Shown piece after piece: positions 1 to 8,625 of a DNA stretch of 64,000 nucleotides; position 1 is the first letter of the stretch; the number at the start of each line of letters is the position of its first letter. Made by a program: the position numbers and the translations under genes. Under the pieces are notes generated by a model. It searched no databases, was not told the origin of the DNA, and saw nothing but the letters and a program-made list of their open reading frames with translations. Location of the stretch: contig RZWH01000001.1 of the NCBI GenBank assembly GCA_004005435.1, positions 186,001 through 250,000 on the forward strand, in the 5' to 3' direction. This stretch comes from Rhodobacteraceae bacterium CCMM004. Lineage in GTDB: Bacteria; Pseudomonadota; Alphaproteobacteria; Rhodobacterales; Rhodobacteraceae.

Positions 1-481
1 CGCAGATCTCGCGCCCGATGTCATAATGCTCTTCGGGGCCCTGCATCAGCGCACAGACGATGGCCTGATTTGCCACCCCACCGTGATAGTCGCGCCGGGC
101 GTCCCAGTCGCTTTCGTCGTTGAAAATCGGCGGATGGCAGGGGTGGCCGATGAAATAGGTGATATCCGCGCGGTCCGGCAGGACACCGGCATAGGGCGCC
201 GCTGCGTCGAGGATCAGCACGATGGTGCCGGGATTGAGGCGCGGCACAAGATCGCCCGCCACCTGCCCGATCACCGAATCCGGCAACGCCAGAACCACCA
301 CATCGGCGCGCGGGATCCAGTCGGTCCCTTCGGTCACTCCGATGCCGGCCGCCGTCAACCGCTCGCGGCCCTCATCAGAGATCTCGATCGCGACAAGCTC
401 GTGATCGCTGTCGTGGATTTTCTTTGTGACGCGCGCGCCCATTTTCCCGCCCGCGCCAAGGATCGCTACTGTCTTGCCCAT
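1..481 (-). CDS. NAD(P)-binding dehydrogenase, ApnO/phosphogluconate-dehydrogenase-like (3' end outside window)
   Basis: The first 160 residues of a dehydrogenase are visible; the C-terminal part lies beyond the left edge. The protein starts at ATG 481 with MGKTVAILGAGGKMGARV, a Rossmann GxGGxxG nucleotide-binding loop, and has the motif GHPCHPPIFNDE near residues 125-136. This pairing is what I recall for the family of proteins with a phosphogluconate-dehydrogenase-type C-terminal domain that includes D-apionate oxidoisomerase (ApnO), so oxidation of a branched or linear sugar acid is the likely role. It is divergent from the FadR regulator and carries the same promoter-like element as two other units of the block. 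The exact substrate cannot be told, and the missing C-terminal half limits confidence. Confidence 0.7.
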   Translation of the reverse strand, partial: MGKTVAILGAGGKMGARVTKKIHDSDHELVAIEISDEGRERLTAAGIGVTEGTDWIPRADVVVLALPDSVIGQVAGDLVPRLNPGTIVLILDAAAPYAGVLPDRADITYFIGHPCHPPIFNDESDWDARRDYHGGVANQAIVCALMQGPEEHYDIGREIC

Positions 482-526
482 GCTTCTACCGTTCGAAGTC
501 CTTATTGGTGATTATGTGATCAACAT

Positions 527-535
527 ATCATACCA
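527..535 (-). promoter_or_regulatory. TGGTATGAT element, extended -10 and/or regulator site
   Basis: Read on the minus strand this is TGGTATGAT, which fits an extended -10 (TGnTATAAT). It lies about 45 bases upstream of the dehydrogenase start at 481. The same nonamer occurs at 1484-1492, and TGGTATAAT at 13162-13170, each pointing towards the first gene of a unit. It may be a shared promoter, the operator of the adjacent FadR-type regulator, or both. Confidence 0.45.
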
Positions 536-673
536 CTTATGAGGTCAGCCGCGGTGGGTGTCAACAGAGGATTGCCTAGACTGGCAACGCGCGCGTCACT
601 GTTTTACAGGTGATATGAGTAGAACAGGCCGCCGCGCCCAAACATCCAGCCCAGCTAGCCAGAGAGAGTTCCC

Positions 674-1408
674 TTGGGATCAGAAACGAAACCGATCAAA
701 CGCCGCAAACTCAGCGATGAGGTCAAGGATCGTATCCTAGAGACGATCCAACTCGAAGCGTTGAGCCCGGGCGACATACTCCCATCAGAGCGGGAGCTGA
801 TGACTCTCTACGGCGTCGGCCGGCCCGCGATCCGCGAGGCGATGCAATCCTTGCAGGGAATGGGGTTGATCGAGGTCCGGCACGGCGAACGCCCGCGCGT
901 CGCCGAGGCCTCGATGGACAGCGCGTTGGAGCAGATGAGCCTGACGATGCAGCACATCCTGTCGCATTCGGGCACAACCCTGGAGCATCTGAAAGAGGCG
1001 CGGCTCGGGTTAGAGACCTACCTTGCGGGACGTGCGGCCTCGGTGCGGACCGAGGCCCAGGTCGATCAGATCAGGTCCGTGTTGTCGGCCCAGCGCGCGG
1101 CACGACCCGATCCGGTCAAGTTCATGCATCTCGACGGCGCCTTCCATCAGAGCATCGCCGACATCTGCGGGAACCCTCTCTACAGCGCGGTGACGCGCGC
1201 GATTTTCGATTGGTTGTCGGTGTTCCATGTGGGCACCGTGCGAAATCCTGGACTGGAGGACCTCACGCTATCGGAGCACGAAGACATCTTCGATGCCATT
1301 TCAGGCGGTGATAGTGCGCGCGCCGCGAATGCGATGAAAGACCATCTGTTGCGCAGCAACAAGCTCTACCATCAGTCCAACGCGCGCGGGTCCGGTCAGC
1401 CAGGCTGA
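674..1408 (+). CDS. FadR/GntR-family transcriptional regulator
   Basis: The 244-residue product has an N-terminal GntR winged helix (about residues 12-78, with LPSERELMTLYGVGRPAIREA typical of the recognition helices) followed by a helical FCD ligand-binding domain (about 90-235). FCD regulators bind organic acids and usually repress the transport and catabolic genes beside them. The start is a TTG at 674 behind a purine-rich stretch at 661-669; the next in-frame ATG would cut the helix-turn-helix, so the TTG is preferred. The gene lies between the divergent dehydrogenase and the TTT transporter, which makes it the probable local regulator of this block. Confidence 0.88.
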   Translation: MGSETKPIKRRKLSDEVKDRILETIQLEALSPGDILPSERELMTLYGVGRPAIREAMQSLQGMGLIEVRHGERPRVAEASMDSALEQMSLTMQHILSHSGTTLEHLKEARLGLETYLAGRAASVRTEAQVDQIRSVLSAQRAARPDPVKFMHLDGAFHQSIADICGNPLYSAVTRAIFDWLSVFHVGTVRNPGLEDLTLSEHEDIFDAISGGDSARAANAMKDHLLRSNKLYHQSNARGSGQPG

Positions 1409-1483
1409 TCCACCGATTCCGACAATCTTCCTCTGCCCCTGCGCCGGTCCCCTCATCTTGACACCAGTCAGACCATCTCTTAG

Positions 1484-1492
1484 TGGTATGAT
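1484..1492 (+). promoter_or_regulatory. TGGTATGAT element upstream of the TTT operon
   Basis: This nonamer is identical to the one at 527-535 and is oriented towards the transporter genes, 27 bases before the ATG at 1520. Its TATGAT could be a -10 with an extended TG. A TTGACA at 1458-1463 is 23 bases away, too far for a standard -35 partner. Regulator binding here is inferred from recurrence only. Confidence 0.45.
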
Positions 1493-1519
1493 GAGCATGA
1501 CACTTTGGGGGGATTCATC

Positions 1520-2476
1520 ATGACGATCAGAGCATTCTTGGGCGCGGCGGCGCTATTTGCCGCAATCGCCCATCCTGCCAGCGCTGACTACCCGGAAGAA
1601 CCGATCACTGTCGTCGTGCCATTTTCGGCCGGCGGCGGGAGCGATGTGCTGATCCGCACGCTCGCGCGGGTGATCCAGGAAAAGGAGCTGCTGGATGTGC
1701 CTCTGACCATCCTCAACGTGGGCGGTGCCGGCGGCACCTTGGGCTCGCGGCGGGTAAAAGAGGCCGATGCAGACGGATACACCTATCTCCTGTCCCATTT
1801 CGCCTTGCTCAGCGCCCATGCGACGGGAGTTGCCGATTACGGACTCGATGCATTCGAGCCGGTCGCACAGATCTCGTCCACCTGCCTGATTTACGCGGCG
1901 CTGGAGGATTACGAGCACGACACGCTGGCCGCGGCGTTCGATGCCGCCAAGGCCGCTCCGGATACGATCAGCGAGGCAATCAACATCGGCGCGGTGGTGC
2001 ATCTGACATCTTGGATGGCGACCGATGCCTACGGCGGCGTCGACTTGCGCTATGTTCAGAGCGGCGGCGGGGCGAAGCGGTTCGAGTTCCTCTACGGCGG
2101 CCATGTCGATCTCGCGCAGTTCTCGGTGGCCGAGTTTGCGAATTTTGCGCCCAAGGGGCTCAAGGCCCTCGCCCTGCTGGACGACCAGCGCAATCCGAAC
2201 CTGCCCGATATCCCGACGGCGAAAGAACAGGGGATCGATGCCAGGGCATGCGTCAGCGACTGGGTCTTTGCCCCCAAGGGCACGCCCGCAGAGGTAACGC
2301 AGGTCATGGCCGATGCCATCGCGACGGCGCTTGAGACCGACGAGATGAAAGCCTTTTACGCCAAGGATCTTCGCACGCCCGATTTTCTGACCGGAGCAGA
2401 TCTCGAAGCGGCGATCCAAGCGCAGGATGCCATCATCCGCGAGGTCGCCGAGCGCCACGCCGACGAACTGAAATAG
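1520..2476 (+). CDS. TTT transporter periplasmic binding protein (TctC/Bug family)
   Basis: The 318-residue protein has a Sec signal peptide (MTIRAFLGAAALFAAIAHPASA, cleavage near residue 22) followed by the Bug/TctC opening YPEEPITVVVPFSAGGGSDV. This is the periplasmic receptor of a tripartite tricarboxylate transporter, which delivers carboxylates to the TctA/TctB membrane pair. I chose ATG 1520 because GGGGGGA at 1507-1513 is placed as a ribosome binding site; an in-frame TTG at 1505 would put extra residues before the signal peptide. It overlaps tctB by one base. Ligand identity is unknown; the neighbouring dehydrogenases suggest a sugar acid. Confidence 0.9.
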   Translation: MTIRAFLGAAALFAAIAHPASADYPEEPITVVVPFSAGGGSDVLIRTLARVIQEKELLDVPLTILNVGGAGGTLGSRRVKEADADGYTYLLSHFALLSAHATGVADYGLDAFEPVAQISSTCLIYAALEDYEHDTLAAAFDAAKAAPDTISEAINIGAVVHLTSWMATDAYGGVDLRYVQSGGGAKRFEFLYGGHVDLAQFSVAEFANFAPKGLKALALLDDQRNPNLPDIPTAKEQGIDARACVSDWVFAPKGTPAEVTQVMADAIATALETDEMKAFYAKDLRTPDFLTGADLEAAIQAQDAIIREVAERHADELK

Positions 2477-2967
2477 TGCGCAAGACATTGCGGCCCGTGT
2501 CGAGCTACACCCAGGTGACCGGGGTGATACGGGTCGGGCTGGCGTGCTGTTTTCTGGGTCTTGCGGCGGTCGCGTTCATTGGCGCGGCCGCGCTGCCAGG
2601 GGGGATATACGAGCCCCTGGGACCAGGGGCCTTTCCGCAGGCGGTGGCCTGCGCCGTGGCGCTTCTGGCCCTGCCGCTGCTTTTTCTTCGCCCCGCTCCG
2701 CCGGACACGGACGCGCAAGCCCCGGACAGCCGCCAGGATCTTGCCCTGTTCAGCCTCGTTCTGACCGCGCTGTATGTTCTGCTGTTGACCTTCGATCTCG
2801 ATTTCCGGCCAGCCACCTTCGCCTATGCGATGATGCTGAGCCTCCTGTTTTCAGGCGATTGGCGGCGTGGGCGGAACTGGGTGATCGCAATCGGCCTCGC
2901 TCTGGTGCTCGGGTTCGGAGTGCATTTCCTGATGACCGACGTCTTCGTCGTCGACATGCCAGGCTGA
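2476..2967 (+). CDS. tctB: TTT transporter small membrane subunit (TctB family)
   Basis: This 163-residue membrane protein starts at a GTG that shares its G with the tctC stop (TAGTG), a sign of translational coupling. It has about four hydrophobic segments, with LGPGAFPQAVACAVALLALP resembling the second TctB helix, and is the usual length for the family. TctB is the small integral subunit of the carboxylate uptake complex. The next gene begins five bases downstream. Confidence 0.85.
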   Translation: MRKTLRPVSSYTQVTGVIRVGLACCFLGLAAVAFIGAAALPGGIYEPLGPGAFPQAVACAVALLALPLLFLRPAPPDTDAQAPDSRQDLALFSLVLTALYVLLLTFDLDFRPATFAYAMMLSLLFSGDWRRGRNWVIAIGLALVLGFGVHFLMTDVFVVDMPG

Positions 2968-2971
2968 TCCG

Positions 2972-4453
2972 ATGGACCTGGCCGTTTTCCTTACGCCCAT
3001 GCTCGATCTGGGCACGATCTTCTACGTCGTTCTGGGCACGCTGCTGGGGGTCGTGGTCGGCGCGATCCCGGGGCTGAACGGCGCGATGCTGATCACGCTG
3101 TCGCTGCCGCTGACCTTCTACATGGAGCCGACACACAGCATCGTCATGCTGGTGGGGATGTATGTCGGGGCGATCAGCGGCGGCGCGATCACCGCCATCC
3201 TGTTTCGCATCCCCGGCACGCCGGCCTCTGTGGTGACGACCTTTGACGGCCATCCCATGGCGCGGCAGGGCAAGGCCGACCGGGCCATCGCGCTGTGCCT
3301 TGGCGCGTCGCTGGTCGGGGGATTGGTGGCGGGGGTTTTCCTGATCACCCTGTCCGCGCCCATCTCGGACTGGGCGGCGCGGCTCGGGCCGTTCGAGTAT
3401 TTCTCGCTGGTCATGATGGCGATGGTGCTGATCACGTCGGTGGGGTCGGGGCCGCTTTGGGCGGGGATGCTTTCAGGCGCCTTGGGGATGCTCGCCGCCA
3501 TGCCGGGATACGACCCGTCCTCGGGGCGGTTGCGGCTGGACTTCGACATACCCGGGCTGGACGCGGGGCTTGGCCTGTTGCCGGTTCTCATCGGGCTCTT
3601 CGCGGTCAGCCAGGTGATTGGCGAGATCGTCGATATCGACCGGACCGCCAAGGCCGAAACCATCGCCTATCGCCGCGCTTTTATGCGGCTGCGCGATTAC
3701 ACCGCCAATGCGATCAACCTGCTGCGCTCATCGCTGATCGGCACCTTCATCGGCATCCTCCCCGGCATCGGGGCCACGGTCGGATCGCTGGTGTCCTATT
3801 CCGTCGCGCGCAACACCGCCGCAGAGCCGGAGCGTTTCGGCAAGGGCGCGGAACAGGGCGTCATCGCATCCGAAGCGGCCAACAACGCCACCGTGGGCGG
3901 CGCGCTGATCCCGCTGATCGCCATCGGCATCCCCGGATCGGTGATCGACGCGATCCTGCTGGGCGCTTTCGTGATCCACGGCATGCGCCCGGGCCCGCTG
4001 CTGTTCGACAACAACCCCGAGATCGTGCATGCGGTCATGGGCAGCTATGTCCTGGCCTGTGTGGTGATGTTCGCCGCTCTGTCGCTGGCCTCGGGTCTGA
4101 TCGCGCGGCTGATGTACTTGCCGCGCCAGGCGATGTTGCCCGCCATCCTGGTGTTCTGCGTCGTCGGAGCCATCGCGGCGAACAACCAGATCTCCGATGT
4201 ATGGGTCATGTTTGCCTTTGGTCTGCTCGGATACGGGATGGAACGGGTCGGTATCCCCCTGGGCCCCTTCGTCATCGGCTTTGTCCTGACGCCGATTGCC
4301 GAAGAGTCGCTGCGCTCTGCGTTGATGATGTCGGCGGGCTCTTGGGCGCCTCTGGCGACCCGACCGATATCGGCGGCCTTCCTCGCCATTGCCGCACTGT
4401 TGCTGATCGCGCCTTTCGTCATCGGGCTTCTGCGGCGAATGAGACGCAAGTGA
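2972..4453 (+). CDS. tctA: TTT transporter large membrane subunit (TctA family)
   Basis: The 493-residue protein has the repeated TctA signature: GVVVGAIPGLNGAMLITLSL near the N-terminus and FIGILPGIGATVGSLVSYSV in the second half, each within a run of transmembrane helices. It is the translocation channel of the sodium- or proton-coupled TTT system. Length matches the family norm of about 500 residues. Its stop codon overlaps the GTG start of the following dehydrogenase by four bases, so importer and enzyme are very likely co-translated. Confidence 0.93.
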   Translation: MDLAVFLTPMLDLGTIFYVVLGTLLGVVVGAIPGLNGAMLITLSLPLTFYMEPTHSIVMLVGMYVGAISGGAITAILFRIPGTPASVVTTFDGHPMARQGKADRAIALCLGASLVGGLVAGVFLITLSAPISDWAARLGPFEYFSLVMMAMVLITSVGSGPLWAGMLSGALGMLAAMPGYDPSSGRLRLDFDIPGLDAGLGLLPVLIGLFAVSQVIGEIVDIDRTAKAETIAYRRAFMRLRDYTANAINLLRSSLIGTFIGILPGIGATVGSLVSYSVARNTAAEPERFGKGAEQGVIASEAANNATVGGALIPLIAIGIPGSVIDAILLGAFVIHGMRPGPLLFDNNPEIVHAVMGSYVLACVVMFAALSLASGLIARLMYLPRQAMLPAILVFCVVGAIAANNQISDVWVMFAFGLLGYGMERVGIPLGPFVIGFVLTPIAEESLRSALMMSAGSWAPLATRPISAAFLAIAALLLIAPFVIGLLRRMRRK

Positions 4454-5427
4454 TCGGCCCCGTGGCCGTTCTTCATCGCGCCGATGGTGCGCTCAGGCGG
4501 CTGATCGGCGAGGTTGCGGGGCCCGAACTGGAGCTTCGGTTTCCCGCCGACACGGCCCCGGAAACCCTAACCGCCACCGTCAAGGACGCGCGGTACGTGG
4601 TGGTTCACTCGGTCAAACTGACCGAGGCCCTGCTGGCCCGCGCCCAAAGGGTCGAATTGATCCACCGATGGGGCACCGGGCTCGACGGATTTCCCATTCG
4701 GGCGATGCAGGCCCGCGGCATCGTCGCCGCGCGGACGTTCGGGACAAACGCGCCAAGTGTCGCTGATCTGACCTTGGGGTTGATGCTGGCCGTCCTGCGC
4801 CGCGTGCCGCAGGCGCAGTCGGAGGTGCGGCGGGGCCCGGTCTCGAAAGGCGCGCTATGGACCGACGCGCGGGATCTGACCGGGCGGCGGGTGGCACTGG
4901 TCGGTTTCGGCCGCATCGGGCAGGCGGTGGCGAGACGCCTGCGCGGGTTCGATTGCGATGTCATGTGCGTGACGCGATCGGGGGTTTCGCCGGAACCGGC
5001 GCTGGCACGGGCGGTGCCGCTCGCGGAGGCGCTTGGCACCGCAGAGGTGCTGAGCCTGCATGTCCCGCTCACTGCGGAGACGCGGCATGTGCTGGGGCGG
5101 CGCGAACTGGGCCAGATGCAGCGGGGCGCGGTCGTGATCAACACCGCCCGTGGGGCGCTGGTGGATGAGACCGCTTTGGAGCAGGCGCTGCGCACCGGAC
5201 AGATCGCGGCCGCGGGTCTGGACGTCTTTGTGCAAGAACCCGTCGCGACCGACCACCCGCTGCTGGCACTGCCCAACGTGCTGGCCCTGCCCCATATCGG
5301 CGGCGCGACCCGCGACAACCTTGTCCGGCAGGTGCGCCACTGGGCGGGCAACATCGGACGCCATCACCGCGGCGAGCCGCTGGCAGTTGAGGATCTGGTG
5401 GGACAGGATGGGCCGGGCGGCCCCTAG
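4450..5427 (+). CDS. D-isomer-specific 2-hydroxyacid dehydrogenase
   Basis: The 325-residue enzyme interconverts a D-2-hydroxyacid and a 2-oxoacid with NAD(P)H in the cytoplasm. The Rossmann loop VGFGRIGQAV lies at residues 151-160, and the catalytic triad appears as R234 in NTARG, E263 in VQEP and H282 in LPHIGG. The GTG start at 4450 overlaps the tctA stop (AAGTGATC), which fixes the start; the frame stays open far upstream only as a shadow inside tctA. Coupling to the TTT genes suggests it acts on the imported acid or its first product. The gene meets the convergent oxidoreductase at a shared CTAG. Confidence 0.9.
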   Translation: MIGPVAVLHRADGALRRLIGEVAGPELELRFPADTAPETLTATVKDARYVVVHSVKLTEALLARAQRVELIHRWGTGLDGFPIRAMQARGIVAARTFGTNAPSVADLTLGLMLAVLRRVPQAQSEVRRGPVSKGALWTDARDLTGRRVALVGFGRIGQAVARRLRGFDCDVMCVTRSGVSPEPALARAVPLAEALGTAEVLSLHVPLTAETRHVLGRRELGQMQRGAVVINTARGALVDETALEQALRTGQIAAAGLDVFVQEPVATDHPLLALPNVLALPHIGGATRDNLVRQVRHWAGNIGRHHRGEPLAVEDLVGQDGPGGP

Positions 5428-6425
5428 GCCCGCCCGCCCGTCCCCGTGTCGGCCAGGTCATAGGCGGCATCGACAAGGCGCAGCGTCCTAAGGTTGTCGT
5501 CCAGCCCGGTCTCGAACGGACCGCCCTCGCGCAGCCGTTCCACGAAGTGTGCGATCGTCGCCGCCGCACCTTCGGCGAGAAGATCGCGGCCGTCGTAGTC
5601 CAGTTCTTGCGGATCCGGGCCGTGCAGGCGCAGACGCATGTTCTCCAGCGTGATCCTGCCCTTGGAGCCCAGGATTTCCACCCAGTCCGAGGCCCCGGAC
5701 GGCGTGCCGTGGGCGGTCATGTCGCCGCTGAGAAACACCGGCATCCCGCCCTCGGCTTCCAGGTAGAGCGCGGCCGAAGTCTCGCCCGCCAGTTCGGGGT
5801 CGGCATGGGTGGCGCGGGCCGCCACAAGCGCGAGGTCCCCCAACAGGTAGCGGGCGGCGTCGATATTGTGGATCATCACCTCGGCAATCACCAGGCGCGG
5901 CTCTGTCAGCATGAAGGGCTGGCGCCCCGCCGCTGGGCGGATCCCATCGGCTGCCGGGAGCATGGCGGCGGAGCGCATCACCACCGAGGCGTGCCGGATG
6001 TCTCCGACGAGGCCATCGTCGATCCAACGGCGCATCTGCCGATACGGGGGCCGAAACCGCCAGTTCTCGTGAACCATAAAGCGGTCGGTCTCACCGACCT
6101 GGCGGGCGAACGCCTCGGCCTCGGCCAGCGAGGGTGCCAGCGGTTTCTGGCAGATCACGGGCAGTCCCCTGCCCAGTCCGTCCAGCGATTGTGCCACATG
6201 CACCTGACGCGGCGCGGCGACATCGAGAACGTCGATCCCGCCCGCATCCAGCATCGCGGCGAAATCGTCATAGACCTTGCCGATCCCATGGTGATCCGCG
6301 GTGAAGTGCGCGCGCGCCAGGTCGGGGTCGGAAATGGCGACGACCTCGGCCCCTGCGGCGCGCCAGCCCGCGATGTGAACCGGCGCGATGTATCCCGCGC
6401 CGGACAATCCGATTCTCAGTCCCAT
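5424..6425 (-). CDS. Gfo/Idh/MocA-family oxidoreductase
   Basis: The 333-residue protein begins MGLRIGLSGAGYIAPVHI, the GxGxxA nucleotide-binding loop of the family, which oxidises sugars, inositols and sugar derivatives with NAD(P). The usual EKP motif after the fifth strand is here QKP (residues 93-95, VICQKPL), an uncommon but known type of variant, so the conserved glutamate is missing while the lysine is kept. It is the last gene of the minus-strand unit, four bases after the sulfatase stop-start junction. A role in oxidising the desulfated sugar is inferred from position. Confidence 0.85.
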   Translation of the reverse strand: MGLRIGLSGAGYIAPVHIAGWRAAGAEVVAISDPDLARAHFTADHHGIGKVYDDFAAMLDAGGIDVLDVAAPRQVHVAQSLDGLGRGLPVICQKPLAPSLAEAEAFARQVGETDRFMVHENWRFRPPYRQMRRWIDDGLVGDIRHASVVMRSAAMLPAADGIRPAAGRQPFMLTEPRLVIAEVMIHNIDAARYLLGDLALVAARATHADPELAGETSAALYLEAEGGMPVFLSGDMTAHGTPSGASDWVEILGSKGRITLENMRLRLHGPDPQELDYDGRDLLAEGAAATIAHFVERLREGGPFETGLDDNLRTLRLVDAAYDLADTGTGGRA

Positions 6426-6429
6426 GGGT

Positions 6430-7863
6430 CTACCACTTGGTCCTACGGCGGCCGGGCGCTTCGGCGATCAGTTCGGGATCCTTGGTCAGCCAGTCCACCG
6501 TCCATTCGTTGTGCAGATGGTCGTCGGTGGCGGCCATCCAGCCCACCATCTTGCGTTTCAGACCGTCGAGCGTTTCGGCATAGGCCGGGTCCTCTGCCAG
6601 GTTGGTCATCTGCCAGGGGTCGTTGCGGCGGTCGTAGAGCTCGTCGATATCGTTGGTGTGATAGACAAAGGCCCATTCATCGGTGGTCAACAGCCGCATG
6701 GAATAAAGGCCCATGTGGCTGCCGTGAAACTCGCAATAGGCGCTGTCTGGCCAATCCTGGGGCGCAGCGGCGCCCTTCATCATCGGCAGCAGCGAGCGGC
6801 CGTGAAAGGTTTCGGGCACCTCGGCTCCCGTGAGGTCCAGCACCGTGCCGCAGATATCCAGGAAATGGTGCACGAAGACACCGCATTCCGACCCTTCGGG
6901 GATCACGCCAGGCCAACGCATCAGCATCGGCACACGGTAGATCTCCTCGTACATCGTGTAATCCTTGTTGCAGATCCCATGCGCGCCGATCGTGTCGCCA
7001 TGATCGGATGTCCAGATCACCAGGGTGTCGTCTTCCAGACCGAGCGCCGCCAGATGATCCAGCACCCGCCCCACCTGATCGTCGATCAGGGAGATTTCGC
7101 CGTAATAGGCCGAGATCAGCTTGGCCCATTCCGGCCAGGGCATGTTTTCGGTGCGCCAGTGCTTCTGCTTGATACGCTGCACCGCGGGTTTGCCATCCAA
7201 GGGATCGGTATTGTTGGGCCACTGCGGGATGTCCGCGGGGTCGTACATCGAATAATACGGGTCCGGGACGACATTGGGGAAATGCGGCCCGTGAAAGTCG
7301 AGCCGCAGAAAGAATGGCGCGGCGCCGCCGCTATATCGGTCGATCAGCCGGATTGCGTTGTCGGCAAGAAAGGCAGGGCGGCTTTTGTCCGCCGGGGCCT
7401 CGTCGCGCACGGCGCGCTGGGTAAGATAATCGTTGTAGGCATCCGGCACCTCCAGCCCCTGCTCGCGCCGCCAGGTCATGTAGTCGCCAAGGCTCACGTA
7501 ATCCTCATAGCCGAACCCGGGCGGGTCGATCTTGGAGACATGCCACTTTCCGACATAACCCATCCGGTAGCCCGCCGCCTTGAGGGCCCGGGACATCCGG
7601 TCGTCCTCGGGCTCGAGCTGGGCGCGCACCGGGTGCAGGCCCACATTGGTCAGGACGCGGTGTTCGTGCGGGTAGACACCGGACAGCAAAGAGGCGCGGA
7701 CCGGCGAACACAGGCCCGTGGGCGTGAACGCCTTGTCGAACCGCATGCCGGCGCGGGCGACACGGTCCATGTTGGGGGTCCGGCAGACGGTCGAGCCATA
7801 GGCGCCCACGGTGTCGACGCGCTGCTGGTCGGTGACGACGACAAGGATGTTGGGCTGACTCAT
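6430..7863 (-). CDS. Type I sulfatase (arylsulfatase A-like), predicted cytoplasmic
   Basis: The 477-residue enzyme hydrolyses sulfate esters. The formylglycine signature CxPxR is CSPVRASLLSG, with Cys52 as the residue to be converted to formylglycine. TDQQR (residues 11-15) and TSDHGDTIGAHG supply metal and active-site residues typical of the alkaline-phosphatase fold. There is no signal peptide: the protein starts directly with the first strand (MSQPNILVVVTDQQR). A cytoplasmic sulfatase implies import of a small sulfated substrate, consistent with the ABC importer upstream in the same unit. No formylglycine-generating enzyme is in the window. A phosphonate hydrolase or phosphodiesterase activity of the same fold is possible. 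Confidence 0.87.
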   Translation of the reverse strand: MSQPNILVVVTDQQRVDTVGAYGSTVCRTPNMDRVARAGMRFDKAFTPTGLCSPVRASLLSGVYPHEHRVLTNVGLHPVRAQLEPEDDRMSRALKAAGYRMGYVGKWHVSKIDPPGFGYEDYVSLGDYMTWRREQGLEVPDAYNDYLTQRAVRDEAPADKSRPAFLADNAIRLIDRYSGGAAPFFLRLDFHGPHFPNVVPDPYYSMYDPADIPQWPNNTDPLDGKPAVQRIKQKHWRTENMPWPEWAKLISAYYGEISLIDDQVGRVLDHLAALGLEDDTLVIWTSDHGDTIGAHGICNKDYTMYEEIYRVPMLMRWPGVIPEGSECGVFVHHFLDICGTVLDLTGAEVPETFHGRSLLPMMKGAAAPQDWPDSAYCEFHGSHMGLYSMRLLTTDEWAFVYHTNDIDELYDRRNDPWQMTNLAEDPAYAETLDGLKRKMVGWMAATDDHLHNEWTVDWLTKDPELIAEAPGRRRTKW

Positions 7864-7896
7864 ATGGCTTCCTTTTGCGGTGTGATCGGGCGCGGC

Positions 7897-8625
7897 TCAG
7901 GGCGCGCGCCAGGGTTGCAGCAGATTGCGGGGGGTCCGGTTGCGCAGCGCCTGGCGCTCGGCCAGGGTCGCCTCTGCCAGCGCGGTATCGGCGCCGGTCA
8001 GGCCTATGCGCATCAGCCCGGCGCTGCGCAGATGCAGATAGCCCGCGCCCGCCGGGCCGGGCAGCAGGCCGACCGTCGCGGCCATGCCCAGAACCGACAG
8101 CAGGGTGATCGCGACGCAGGCCAGCGGATAGCGCAGGACGATGGCGACCAACTCCGCCAGCCGGGTCCGCATGGAGGTCGCCCGATCCAGGGCGAACGCC
8201 GGGGAAAAGGCCGCCAGTTCCACGGCGACGAGCAACAGCCAGCCGCCGCATATCGCCTCCGCCACGGCCAGTGTGTTGTCCACCCCGCCGCCCTGCAAAA
8301 GCAGCATCGCCGCGCCCGCAAGACCGACGAGGGTAAAGGCCAGCAAGCCGCAAAAACGGACGTCCGGAAACAGGGCGGATCGGTCGAGATCGCGCCGCTC
8401 GGCGATCTGCGCCACCAGCGCGGAAACCCCGGCCCAAAGGCCCAAGCCCACCCAGAGCGTCGCAACCAGCCCGGGCGCCAGCCAGAACGGGGCCAGCCCG
8501 CCCACCCGCGAAACTGGGTAGAGGATCAGCGCCGAAACGCCCAGCAGACCAATGTTGAGCGCGAAAATGACGACCGCATTGTCCCAAAGGTCGACAAGCG
8601 TGCGACGCAGGACGGCCGCGATCAT
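7897..8625 (-). CDS. DUF624-like polytopic membrane protein
   Basis: This 242-residue protein has about five to six transmembrane stretches and a short cytoplasmic C-terminus. Its size, N-terminal LVDLWDNAVVIFALNIGLL and position inside a carbohydrate ABC operon fit the DUF624 (YesL-like) family, whose members often accompany sugar importers and whose role is unknown. The start codon overlaps the stop of the ATPase gene by four bases (ATGA), so the gene belongs to the transporter unit. Assignment to DUF624 is by general resemblance and gene context. Confidence 0.55.
   Translation of the reverse strand: MIAAVLRRTLVDLWDNAVVIFALNIGLLGVSALILYPVSRVGGLAPFWLAPGLVATLWVGLGLWAGVSALVAQIAERRDLDRSALFPDVRFCGLLAFTLVGLAGAAMLLLQGGGVDNTLAVAEAICGGWLLLVAVELAAFSPAFALDRATSMRTRLAELVAIVLRYPLACVAITLLSVLGMAATVGLLPGPAGAGYLHLRSAGLMRIGLTGADTALAEATLAERQALRNRTPRNLLQPWRAP

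Noticed and set aside
1458-1463. TTGACA as -35 for the TTT operon
   Set aside because: The distance to TATGAT at 1487-1492 is 23 bases, too long for a standard promoter.
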